Assembly (NCBI GenBank): GCA_947588665.1
Contig: CANPYU010000047.1
Coordinates: 1-7,666 of the forward strand
Source of the DNA: an uncultured Bacilli bacterium
Lineage (GTDB): Bacteria; Bacillota_I; Bacilli_A; RF39; UBA660
DNA: 7,666 bases
Direction of reading: 5' to 3'
The notes below the pieces were generated by a model, which was not told the origin of the DNA, made no database searches, and saw nothing but the letters and a program-made list of their open reading frames with translations. The first letter of the stretch is position 1. Every line of letters starts with the position of its first letter. Below, piece by piece: positions 1-6,546 of the stretch. The position numbers were made by a program, and so were the translations under genes.

Positions 1-35
1 TTTTATTTTATAAAAATATTTGATGTAACAAATAT

Positions 36-90
36 GCGAGAAAAAGATGCCTTATTTTAGCTTAAAAGTCATTGAAAATTCTCGCTTTTT
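36..90 (+). terminator. Possible rightward terminator at the left edge
   Basis: A 7-bp perfect inverted repeat (GCGAGAA at 36-42, TTCTCGC at 79-85) is followed at once by five T on the + strand. The 36-base interior can fold a small inner hairpin (TTTTA/TAAAA around 55-66). This would suit the end of a rightward gene or RNA lying to the left of the window, convergent with gap. A frame open from base 1 to a TAG at 58-60 (about 19 codons) could be the tail of such a gene, but it is too short to call. The long loop makes this a weak terminator candidate. Nothing else is recognisable in 1-180. Confidence 0.35.
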
Positions 91-180
91 ATATGGAAGT
101 ATGAGATAATAAAGATAGCTAAAAATATGTTAACTAAAAATATTAGAATGATTAATTTTCATTTTTTCCTTTTTGAATAT

Positions 181-205
181 AAAAAACTATGTTATTTAAA
201 CATAG
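181..205 (-). terminator. Intrinsic terminator of gap, overlapping its stop codon
   Basis: On the minus strand, CTATGTT and AACATAG (205-199 and 193-187) form a 7-bp perfect stem around a 5-base loop, followed by six T (186-181). The left arm is made from the last codons of gap and the TAA stop lies at the loop/right-arm junction, so coding and termination signals share the same bases. It would end the kinase-gap transcript right after gap, with no pgk or other glycolytic gene downstream. Confidence 0.75.
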
Positions 206-1187
206 CTTTGGCGGTTCTTAACATTTGAGCAGTATAGCCATATTCATTATCATAATAGGCTACAACTTTTACTAAATCATTATTGATACTAGTAAGCAAT
301 CCATCGACTAGGGCTCCATAAGTTTTGCCTGTAACATCACTTGAGACAATTGGATCATACGTTAATTTTAAAGTTTCATTTTGATTAACTTCAAAGATTT
401 TATTTACTTCATCAATTGATGTTGGTCTGTTGGGAATAAAAGTTAATTCAACTAAAGAGCCATCTAAAGTTGGAACCCGATATGCTCCTCCATCTAATTT
501 ACCAGCAAGAGAAGGTATTACTTTACCTATTGCAGAAGCTGCTCCAGTAGATGTTGGGATAATATTCGCTGCACATGCTCTTCCTCGTCTTGATAAAATA
601 CCTTTTTTATGGGCAATATCTAATGTTGCTTGATCGTTTGTATAGGCATGTATAGTTGACATGTAACCACTTTTAATACCTACAGTTGATGCTAAAACGT
701 TCGCAATAGGTGCTAAACAATTAGTTGTACAACTTGCAGCACTCACAACTATTTCGGTACCATCTAAAATATTTTGATTAACATTGTATACTATAGTTTT
801 TACATTGTCAGATTTAGAAGGAGCTGATATTAAAACTTTTTTAGCTCCAGCTTTAATATGTTTGTAAGCATCTTCATATTTGGTAAATTTACCCGTACAT
901 TCTAAAACTAAATCAATACCCAATTCTTGCCAAGGTAAATTTTCTGGATCTATTTCATTATAAACTTTGATTCTTTTAATGTTGTTAACTATTATCTCGT
1001 TATTTTCTCCTTTTATTAAATCTTCATGAAATGAACGATGGACTGTATCATATTTAGCTAAATATGCTAAATCCTCAGACTTACCTAAATCGTTAATCGC
1101 GATAATATCAAAATCTGTTCCGGTAATAATTTGTCTAAAAGCTAATCTTCCAATTCGACCAAAACCATTAATTGCTACTCTAATCAT
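192..1187 (-). CDS. gap: Glyceraldehyde-3-phosphate dehydrogenase (phosphorylating, NAD type)
   Basis: Cytoplasmic glycolytic enzyme converting glyceraldehyde 3-phosphate, phosphate and NAD+ to 1,3-bisphosphoglycerate. The 331-residue product has the family's full length. Visible: the Rossmann start INGFGRIGR (7-15); Asp33 in the position that favours NAD over NADP; the active site SAASCTTNC with catalytic Cys153; the partner His180 in STIHAYTNDQ; and the C-terminal YYDNEYGYT. The SAASCTTNC wording (usually SNASCTTNC) and GGAYRVPTLDGS (usually LDGxAxRVPT) lean towards Mollicutes-type enzymes. The start is fixed by AGGAGG at 1193-1198, five bases upstream and inside the end of the kinase gene; the two genes overlap by 8 bp (ATGATTAG), which suggests translational coupling. 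No cggR precedes it, unlike in Bacillus. Confidence 0.97.
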   Translation of the reverse strand: MIRVAINGFGRIGRLAFRQIITGTDFDIIAINDLGKSEDLAYLAKYDTVHRSFHEDLIKGENNEIIVNNIKRIKVYNEIDPENLPWQELGIDLVLECTGKFTKYEDAYKHIKAGAKKVLISAPSKSDNVKTIVYNVNQNILDGTEIVVSAASCTTNCLAPIANVLASTVGIKSGYMSTIHAYTNDQATLDIAHKKGILSRRGRACAANIIPTSTGAASAIGKVIPSLAGKLDGGAYRVPTLDGSLVELTFIPNRPTSIDEVNKIFEVNQNETLKLTYDPIVSSDVTGKTYGALVDGLLTSINNDLVKVVAYYDNEYGYTAQMLRTAKAMFK

Positions 1188-2826
1188 TTTTTCCTCCTAT
1201 AAATTCTCTTAATATACTATTTTTTTCGACATATTCACTGCTAATAGGATAAAATCCTTTTAAAAACTTATATAATCTTCGTGCTTCAGCATAATATGGA
1301 GAGGCTGTACTAATTGATAATAATAAAGGATCAGCATATACTTTTAATACTCCTAATTCATATGGTAAAGCTGTATTAATAACCATGCTTGCTTTATCAG
1401 TGTATGGGAATATGTATTTTTCTTCCCCATTTCTTACACTTTTCCATCCTTTAATAGTGTCGGATGCAGTATGACCTCTAGTTCTACTATCTCTTACTAT
1501 GCGCCTAATTAATCTTAAATCAAGTGTTGAAATATAATTATGGCGATCTATATTTAACGGGATAAAAGGACTTAAATAAACTTTATACTTATATCTTTCA
1601 GGTATATTGGGGGTTAAATCATCATTTAATGTATGTAACCCTTCTATTAATATTATGCTATTTTCTTTTAATTTTATTATATGATTATGATATTCTTTAT
1701 GACCAGTAATAAAATTAAATGTTGGCACATCTATTTCTTCACCTTTTAATAAACTTAATAAATGCTTATTAAATAGACTTATATCAATTGCATTTAAACA
1801 TTCAAAATCATAGTTTCCGTATTCATCTTTAGGATTATACTCTCTTTCCAAAAAATAATCATCAGTTGATAAACATATGGGATCATAACCTTTACTACGC
1901 AAGTATGAAGCTAAAACACGGGTGGTAGTTGTTTTGCCACTGCTAGAAGGTCCGGCAATCATAATAAAACGTTTTTCATTATTTCTTATAATTTCATCAC
2001 AGGCGTTTTTTATTTGGTCATTAAATTTTAATTCACATGATTCAATAAAGCCTTTAATATCATAAGTACTGACTAAAGTATTTAAGTCTGAAAGATAAGG
2101 AGTATTTAATTTTTTTAACCATGATCTTCCTTCATAAAAAGATTTAATTATATTTTCATGATGAACATATTCTGGTAGTACTCCTTTGGTTAAATAACTT
2201 GGATACAATATTATTATATTGTTATTATCTAAATATTTTATACTAAATAATTTAATATATTTAGTACTATATGGCATTGGAACATAGTAATAGTTAAGAT
2301 AATCTTTTAATTTATATATAGCCACAATATCATCAGCAGTTTGTAAATTATGAGATTTTTCAGGAGTTAAAGCTGCACTATAAAAGGCTTCAGCTTCTTT
2401 TTTTAATATATTATATTTTTTAAATTGGTAATCATTATCAATAATATGAGCCATTTCTTCTTTTATTTTAGATATATCCTCTATAGTTAATGTTTTATTA
2501 TATTTTATTTCTCCAAGCATTCCTCCAGGAACAGAATGTAAATAATGGACATCTGCATTAGGAAAAATTGTTTTTAAAGCTACTTCAAAAATAAACATAA
2601 TAGCAGCTTTATACATTTTTGTACCATCTACAGATGTACAATCAAAAAATTCAATAGTTTCACTGCCATTTACTTTTTCGCTTAATGATAATATTTCATT
2701 ATTTTTTTTTACACCTAAAACTGTATCTTTATATTTTGAATTTTTACTTATATCTAAATAAGTAGTTCCTTTTTCTACTTCGATTATTTTATTGATATCG
2801 AAAGTTATTTTTATTTTATTATTCAT
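1180..2826 (-). CDS. TGS-domain nucleoside kinase (uridine kinase-like, PRK/UDK family)
   Basis: Predicted cytoplasmic ATP-dependent kinase of the roughly 550-residue Firmicutes family related to uridine kinase; the true substrate (uridine/cytidine or another small hydroxyl compound) cannot be read from sequence. Numbering from the chosen start: a TGS-like ubiquitin-fold segment at about 1-60; a region like the ThrRS second domain (about 60-200); then the phosphoribulokinase/uridine kinase domain with P-loop GPSSSGKT (292-299), STDDYF (320-325), Walker B-like ILIEGLH (392-398) and the lid arginines in RDSRTRG (445-451). An in-frame ATG lies 14 codons upstream at 2868, but it falls inside the predicted promoter. 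The ATG at 2826 has GGGG 7 bases upstream and begins directly with the TGS domain, so I use it (548 aa). It overlaps gap by 8 bp. Confidence 0.9.
   Translation of the reverse strand: MNNKIKITFDINKIIEVEKGTTYLDISKNSKYKDTVLGVKKNNEILSLSEKVNGSETIEFFDCTSVDGTKMYKAAIMFIFEVALKTIFPNADVHYLHSVPGGMLGEIKYNKTLTIEDISKIKEEMAHIIDNDYQFKKYNILKKEAEAFYSAALTPEKSHNLQTADDIVAIYKLKDYLNYYYVPMPYSTKYIKLFSIKYLDNNNIIILYPSYLTKGVLPEYVHHENIIKSFYEGRSWLKKLNTPYLSDLNTLVSTYDIKGFIESCELKFNDQIKNACDEIIRNNEKRFIMIAGPSSSGKTTTTRVLASYLRSKGYDPICLSTDDYFLEREYNPKDEYGNYDFECLNAIDISLFNKHLLSLLKGEEIDVPTFNFITGHKEYHNHIIKLKENSIILIEGLHTLNDDLTPNIPERYKYKVYLSPFIPLNIDRHNYISTLDLRLIRRIVRDSRTRGHTASDTIKGWKSVRNGEEKYIFPYTDKASMVINTALPYELGVLKVYADPLLLSISTASPYYAEARRLYKFLKGFYPISSEYVEKNSILREFIGGKND
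1193..1198 (-). promoter_or_regulatory. Ribosome binding site of gap inside the kinase gene
   Basis: A full AGGAGG lies five bases before the gap ATG and is read as part of the Gly-Gly-Lys-Asn-Asp tail of the kinase. It is the strongest Shine-Dalgarno in the window, fitting a highly expressed glycolytic gene that sits second in an operon. Confidence 0.85.
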
Positions 2827-2833
2827 GTTTATA

Positions 2834-2837
2834 CCCC
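2834..2837 (-). promoter_or_regulatory. Ribosome binding site deciding the kinase start
   Basis: GGGG is placed 7 bases before the ATG at 2826. The upstream in-frame ATG (2868) has no comparable site and lies between the -35 and -10 elements, so it is probably not transcribed. Confidence 0.6.
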
Positions 2838-2849
2838 ATATTCTATTAT

Positions 2850-2878
2850 ATAATATCATATTTTTCATTTTTTGTCAT
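2850..2878 (-). promoter_or_regulatory. Probable sigma-A promoter of the kinase-gap operon
   Basis: ATGACA (-35, 2878-2873), a 17-base spacer and TATTAT (-10, 2855-2850). Transcription would begin around 2843, giving a short leader of roughly 17 bases before the ATG at 2826. It faces away from the clpP promoter about 27 bases to the right, so the two promoters share a compact divergent control region. Confidence 0.55.
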
Positions 2879-2904
2879 AAATTTTCAATAAGTTTTTAAT
2901 TATA

Positions 2905-2932
2905 TTGAATAAAAAAATTGTTTTTTTACTAT
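2905..2932 (+). promoter_or_regulatory. Possible clpP promoter
   Basis: TTGAAT (2905-2910), a 16-base spacer and TACTAT (2927-2932), with initiation expected near 2940, only about 14 bases before the clpP ATG. I looked for the direct heptamer repeat bound by CtsR (GGTCAAA type) and did not find it, so heat-stress control by CtsR is not supported here. Confidence 0.4.
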
Positions 2933-2953
2933 ATATTATATAGGTGAAAAAAT

Positions 2954-3523
2954 ATGAATATTGTACCAACAGTTATTGAAAGAAGTAGTAATAAAGAATA
3001 TGCCTATGATTTATATTCCCGACTTTTAAAAGATAGAATTATATTTCTATCAGGAGAAATTAATGATAATGTTGCGAGCATAATTGTTAGTGAGCTCCTC
3101 TATTTAGATCATCAAAATCATGAAGATATTTATCTTTATATAAATAGCCCTGGAGGTCAAGTTACATCAGGAATGGCTATTTATGATACAATGAATTATA
3201 TTAAAAGTGATGTTAGAACTATTGTGCTGGGAATGGCAGCTTCAATGGGAGCATTTTTGCTTTCTAGTGGAACTAAAGGTAAAAGATATGCGCTTAACAA
3301 TTCCGAAGTTATGATTCATCAAGTTTTAGGTGGTACTCAAGGTCAAGCTACAGATATTAAAATCCAGGCTGAACATATCTTAAGAATGAAAAAGAAATTA
3401 AATGAAATACTTGCCTCTAATACCGGTAAAAGCATAAAACAAATAACTAAAGATTGTGAAAGAGACAATTATATGTCGGCAAAAGAAGCTTTAAATTATG
3501 GTATTGTAGATGAAATACTTTAA
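2954..3523 (+). CDS. clpP: ATP-dependent Clp protease proteolytic subunit
   Basis: Serine peptidase that forms the two-ring, 14-subunit barrel which degrades proteins unfolded and fed in by Clp ATPases such as ClpX or ClpC. The 189-residue product is typical in length and collinear with other ClpPs. The catalytic triad is complete: Ser97 in GMAASMGAF, His122 in MIHQ and Asp171 in ERDNYMSA. The substrate-binding strand [11 protein letters not shown] (63-73) is present. The N-terminus [10 protein letters not shown] matches the mature Bacillus form, so no propeptide is expected. AGGTGA at 2942-2947, six bases before the ATG, supports the start. There is no terminator after the TAA stop; the promoter of the next gene begins three bases later, so read-through into the Fic gene is possible. 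Confidence 0.98.
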   Translation: MNIVPTVIERSSNKEYAYDLYSRLLKDRIIFLSGEINDNVASIIVSELLYLDHQNHEDIYLYINSPGGQVTSGMAIYDTMNYIKSDVRTIVLGMAASMGAFLLSSGTKGKRYALNNSEVMIHQVLGGTQGQATDIKIQAEHILRMKKKLNEILASNTGKSIKQITKDCERDNYMSAKEALNYGIVDEIL

Positions 3524-3525
3524 AT

Positions 3526-3554
3526 TTGACAAATAAGTAAAATTATGGTAAAAT
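3526..3554 (+). promoter_or_regulatory. Near-consensus extended -10 promoter of the Fic gene
   Basis: TTGACA (perfect -35, 3526-3531), a 17-base spacer ending in TGG (extended -10), then TAAAAT (3549-3554). This is the best promoter in the window. Initiation is expected at about 3557-3562, leaving only about 17-22 bases of leader. A CCCT/AGGG inverted repeat (3558-3570) lies over the start point and includes part of the ribosome binding site AAGGGG (3566-3571). Confidence 0.8.
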
Positions 3555-3578
3555 ATGCCCTAATTAAGGGGATATATT

Positions 3579-4487
3579 ATGCCATATACAAAACAAGATT
3601 TAAAAAATTTACATTTAGATGATACAAAACCAATTGATTTTTATCCGATTGTACAGTTAAAAATTTTTGATAATATTAATGATATTATATTAAGTTCACG
3701 AATTAAGGATGAATATCGTTATACTTTAGATATTTATAAAGAATATTTGGAAACAATTACTAAATTAAATAAATCAACTCAAGATAAACTGTTAAGAGAT
3801 TTTAAAAGTACAGAAATAATTGAAAATCATACTTTAGAATCAGAAAGTTATGATAGAATAAGTGCTTTTAATGTTCATCATAATTCTATTGCTTTTAATT
3901 ATTTACTTAGAAAATTATTTATAGAACAAAAACCTTTATCTCCAAATATCATGGCTAAAGGATATGAAATTTTAATGCGTGGTACTTCTAATGAAAAAGA
4001 AATTAAAGCTAACCATCGAATAAATAATAATCATATTGTAGGATATATAGAAAATAATGAGAGAAGAATTGACTTTTTACCTATTTCTTATGATGAAATC
4101 GATTGGGCTTTAGCTTATTTTATTTCTTATTTTAATCAACCTGAATTAAAAGAAGAGGAACTTTTAATTAAACCCTTTGTTTTACATGGTCTTATCGCAG
4201 CTCTTCAAATGTATGAAGATGGTAATACCCGTTTAGGTAGAACCTTTCAACATTTAAAAATGTTTATGTTAACTAATAAATTTCTAGATCCAGATTTGAA
4301 ATTACCTATTCTTTATTTTTCTAGAACTTATTTGCCTTATCGAAAACAATACCGGGATTTTATAGCAAACATTGCTATTAATCCTACCAATGAAAATTGG
4401 AATCAATGGATACTATTTAATTTAAGAAGAGTTCAAGATCAAATTAATTATAATGAAGATAGTTTAAGTAGAATGTTAATAAAATAG
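3579..4487 (+). CDS. Fic/DOC-family protein with degenerate active-site motif (His to Gln)
   Basis: Fic-domain proteins usually transfer AMP, or another phosphate-containing group, to target hydroxyls through the motif HPFx(D/E)GNGRxxR. Here the motif reads QMYEDGNTRLGR (210-221): the catalytic His is Gln210 and the second Gly of GNGR is Thr217, while Glu213, Asp214, Gly215, Asn216, Arg218 and Arg221 remain. An N-terminal inhibitory-helix signature ([S/T]xxxE[G/N]) is seen as TEIIEN (78-83), as in class II Fic proteins. The flap region (about 147-170, HIVGYIENNERRIDFLP) and the post-motif segment LPILYFSRTYLPYRKQYRDF fit the fold, so the domain is full length. No signal peptide, membrane segment or C-terminal winged helix is evident; there are 302 residues. 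The start is fixed by AAGGGG seven bases upstream. It sits alone between clpP and whiA with its own promoter and terminator. The substrate is unknown; activity may be lost or altered. Confidence 0.85.
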   Translation: MPYTKQDLKNLHLDDTKPIDFYPIVQLKIFDNINDIILSSRIKDEYRYTLDIYKEYLETITKLNKSTQDKLLRDFKSTEIIENHTLESESYDRISAFNVHHNSIAFNYLLRKLFIEQKPLSPNIMAKGYEILMRGTSNEKEIKANHRINNNHIVGYIENNERRIDFLPISYDEIDWALAYFISYFNQPELKEEELLIKPFVLHGLIAALQMYEDGNTRLGRTFQHLKMFMLTNKFLDPDLKLPILYFSRTYLPYRKQYRDFIANIAINPTNENWNQWILFNLRRVQDQINYNEDSLSRMLIK

Positions 4488-4504
4488 TTATTAGCATTTT
4501 TTTT
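4472..4504 (+). terminator. Intrinsic terminator of the Fic gene containing its stop codon
   Basis: AATGTTAATAA (4472-4482) pairs with TTATTAGCATT (4488-4498), 11 bp with one U-G wobble, around a 5-base loop AATAG whose last three bases are the TAG stop. Six further T (4499-4504) follow. The right arm and T-tract also encode the last residues of whiA on the other strand. On the minus strand the wobble becomes a C-A mismatch and no T-run follows, so it acts mainly rightward. Confidence 0.75.
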
Positions 4505-5417
4505 CTTGATGTTTTTTTATTAGATTTCTTATTTTTATAAAATGGTGATTTACACCACTTTTTCCTATTTGATAGTCTGTTTCTAAAGATATAATATCTG
4601 CTAATTCTTTAAGTGATACCTCAGGATATTTTTCACGATATTCTAAAACAATTTTAGTTGTATCGTCTAATAAACTATATAAATCATTTTCTTTTAAATA
4701 TTTTATTTCTTCTATTTGTTTTAAACCATTAGTAATTGTTTTTTCTTGATTAGCTATTTCACAATTATTTAATCTATTAACCATATTCTTATGATCTCTA
4801 TAAATTCTTATATCTTCAAAATAAAAATAACTATTTGTGGCTTTAAACATTTTAATAATATCACTTATAATTTCTGCATTTTTTATATATACCATATATT
4901 TACTATTTCTTTTTAAATGCTTAGCATTTATATCTAAACTCTTAAATAATTTAGTTAAAAAAATTGCTTCTCTATTTAAATTAGTTACAATTTCTAAATG
5001 ATAGCCACTTGAGGCAGGATCATTAATTGTTCCTGTTGCCAGAAATACTCCCTCTAAATAAGCAATTTTTTCTTCTCTAGTTGAATAAAAATATTCATCT
5101 GGCAAAACTTTTTTATTATTTTCCATAATATTTAAAAATTTTAGTATGTAATTAACTTTTTCTTTTATTTCTAATATATATATTTGTTTTACTCTAAATC
5201 TTTTTTGATTACGAATAATAATTTTAGGTTTAATATTAAATATTTCTTTAAAATGACTATATATTCTTCTAGTTACACTACCATTTTCTAAGGTAATATT
5301 TATGCCATTTTTTAAGTTAGCAGAAAATCTTAAAAATCCGGATAACTCACATATTTTTTCAGCTTCATTTAATTCATTTTTTACTATTTCCTCTTTAACT
5401 TTAGTAGTATATGTCAT
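4491..5417 (-). CDS. whiA: WhiA-family DNA-binding protein, sporulation/division regulator homologue
   Basis: Homologue of Streptomyces WhiA and Bacillus YvcL. In Streptomyces it is a transcription factor for sporulation septation; in Bacillus it binds DNA and influences division and chromosome segregation. The 308-residue product has the normal length and two parts: an N-terminal LAGLIDADG-like region without nuclease function in this family, including the signature YLEGVFLATGTINDPASSGY (120-139) and HLEIV; and a C-terminal helix-turn-helix (about 265-300) with VSLKELADII and GKSGVNHHFIKIRNLI. AAGGGG a few bases before the ATG lies inside the end of yvcK. The genes are 11 bp apart and presumably co-transcribed. 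No crh follows. No clear terminator is seen after its TAA, which lies 3 bp from the stop of the convergent Fic gene. Confidence 0.95.
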   Translation of the reverse strand: MTYTTKVKEEIVKNELNEAEKICELSGFLRFSANLKNGINITLENGSVTRRIYSHFKEIFNIKPKIIIRNQKRFRVKQIYILEIKEKVNYILKFLNIMENNKKVLPDEYFYSTREEKIAYLEGVFLATGTINDPASSGYHLEIVTNLNREAIFLTKLFKSLDINAKHLKRNSKYMVYIKNAEIISDIIKMFKATNSYFYFEDIRIYRDHKNMVNRLNNCEIANQEKTITNGLKQIEEIKYLKENDLYSLLDDTTKIVLEYREKYPEVSLKELADIISLETDYQIGKSGVNHHFIKIRNLIKKHQEKKC

Positions 5418-5428
5418 ATATTCCCCTT

Positions 5429-6379
5429 CTATTCTTTTTCCATCAAAACAGAAAATATTAAATAAGCAGTTTTTAGGGTATCATGTCTTAAATAACCATC
5501 TTCTACGGTGTATATTTTATCTTGAATTATTCTTACTTGCATTGCTTCTAAAATGTTTTCATCTAACAATACCGGATCTTTTTGTTCTTCAGTTGCATAT
5601 TTTGTGACAATTTCTTTAGGAATTGCAACATTATTTGCTAGTACAATATCAATACTATTCGGACCTAAATACTCATTTAAAACTTTGATGTGATCACTTA
5701 CTTTATAATTATCGGTTTCTCCTGGTTGAGTAACTAAATTGCAAATATATAATTTTGCAGCTTTACTATTTTTAATTGCTTTTACTACATCTTTAATAAT
5801 TATATTAGGAATAATACTAGTTAATAAACTACCAGATGAAAATATTATTAGATCTGCTTCAATAATGGCTTTGATAACTTCAGGATTTACTTTTACATTT
5901 TGATCGTATATTACTTTTTTTATTTTCTTTTCACATTTGGTAATACTTGTTTCTCCATATATTCTTTTTCCTTCTTCAGTAATACCAATTAATTCGGCGT
6001 TATCTTCAGTAATGGGTAAAATTTTACCTTCTATATCTAGTAATTTAGCTAATACCGGGATAGCACTTGCAAAATTACCTTTTTGCTCTAATAGGGCTGT
6101 TAACAAAAGGTTTTTAACTGAATGATTTCCTAAACTACGTGATTGTTTAAAACGATAATTCATTAAATTTACAATATCTTGATCAGTATTACTCATTGCT
6201 AACATTACTTTAGAAATATCTCCAACAGCAGGAATCTTAAAATCTTTACGTAATCTTAATGTTGATCCCCCATTATCAGAAACAGAAACTACTGCAGTTA
6301 TATCTATGGGAAATAATTTTAGGCCTTTTAATATTTGGGATAAACCAGATCCTCCTCCAAAAATAACTATTTTTTTCAT
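5429..6379 (-). CDS. yvcK: YvcK/GlmR-type UDP-sugar-binding regulator (CofD-like fold)
   Basis: In Bacillus, YvcK (GlmR) binds UDP-N-acetylglucosamine, steers carbon towards cell-wall precursors and is needed for growth on gluconeogenic carbon sources. The 316-residue product shows the family hallmarks: GGGSGLS (8-14), VSVSDNGGSTLRLR (31-44), PAVGDISK (50-57), LGNHSVKNLLLTA (83-95), GSLLTSIIPN (183-192) and TQPGETDNY (217-225). The residues before GSLLTS are Ser-Ser rather than the common Gly-Pro, a small departure from the usual wording. The start has GTGAT five bases upstream. Its position directly before whiA is the conserved order, but rapZ (yvcJ), which usually precedes yvcK in Bacillus, is absent; a terminator and an unrelated gene lie there instead. 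If the host lacks a normal wall, its role may differ. Confidence 0.95.
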   Translation of the reverse strand: MKKIVIFGGGSGLSQILKGLKLFPIDITAVVSVSDNGGSTLRLRKDFKIPAVGDISKVMLAMSNTDQDIVNLMNYRFKQSRSLGNHSVKNLLLTALLEQKGNFASAIPVLAKLLDIEGKILPITEDNAELIGITEEGKRIYGETSITKCEKKIKKVIYDQNVKVNPEVIKAIIEADLIIFSSGSLLTSIIPNIIIKDVVKAIKNSKAAKLYICNLVTQPGETDNYKVSDHIKVLNEYLGPNSIDIVLANNVAIPKEIVTKYATEEQKDPVLLDENILEAMQVRIIQDKIYTVEDGYLRHDTLKTAYLIFSVLMEKE

Positions 6380-6389
6380 ATAACATCAC

Positions 6390-6405
6390 ACTATAACTTT
6401 ACCAC
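6390..6405 (-). promoter_or_regulatory. Weak candidate promoter for yvcK-whiA
   Basis: Two overlapping -10-like elements lie between the terminator and yvcK on the minus strand: TGTGG-TAAAGT (extended -10 form, 6405-6396) and TATAGT (6395-6390). Neither has a convincing -35 at 16-18 bases. Because a terminator sits just upstream, some promoter must lie in this short gap, but which element is used is uncertain. Confidence 0.3.
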
Positions 6406-6414
6406 ATAATTAAT

Positions 6415-6462
6415 AAAAAAAGAACAATTTATGAATAAAATTGTTATAAATTGTTCTTTTTC
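6415..6462 (-). terminator. Bidirectional hairpin terminator between the 252-aa gene and yvcK
   Basis: A 12-bp perfect inverted repeat (AGAACAATTTAT at 6421-6432, ATAAATTGTTCT at 6446-6457), extendable to about 16 bp through flanking A/T pairs, surrounds a 13-base loop. On the minus strand it ends in a run of seven T, on the plus strand in TTTTT. It lies about 85 bases after the stop of the upstream gene and separates that transcript from yvcK-whiA. Confidence 0.75.
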
Positions 6463-6546
6463 TAACTTTAATTTGTTTTATTATAGTTATTGGTAAAACT
6501 TAATTTTTAAATATTTTGATTTTATTTATGCTACAATTTAAATTTT

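Noticed and set aside
119..143. Direct repeat CTAAAAATAT twice, 15 bases apart
   Set aside because: Two short AT-only copies are expected by chance in DNA this AT-rich; no third copy and no array.
430..633. 67-codon rightward frame inside gap
   Set aside because: Lies wholly opposite conserved GAPDH coding sequence; no ribosome site and no family resemblance.
2879..2953. CtsR operator before clpP
   Set aside because: No tandem GGTCAAA-type heptamers on either strand of the intergenic region.
3579..4487. Fic gene as half of a toxin-antitoxin pair
   Set aside because: No small antitoxin gene lies beside it; the inhibitory-type motif is inside the same protein and the catalytic His is absent.
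5302..5607. 101-codon rightward frame across the whiA/yvcK junction with a hydrophobic stretch
   Set aside because: Antisense to two well-conserved genes; the hydrophobicity is what AT-rich antisense of Lys/Glu-rich coding gives.
5937..6125. 62-codon rightward frame inside yvcK
   Set aside because: Shadow of conserved yvcK coding sequence, with no start signal.
6532..6537. Rightward TGC-TACAAT -10-like element antisense to the end of the 252-aa gene
   Set aside because: No -35 at a workable distance and no rightward gene; likely chance.
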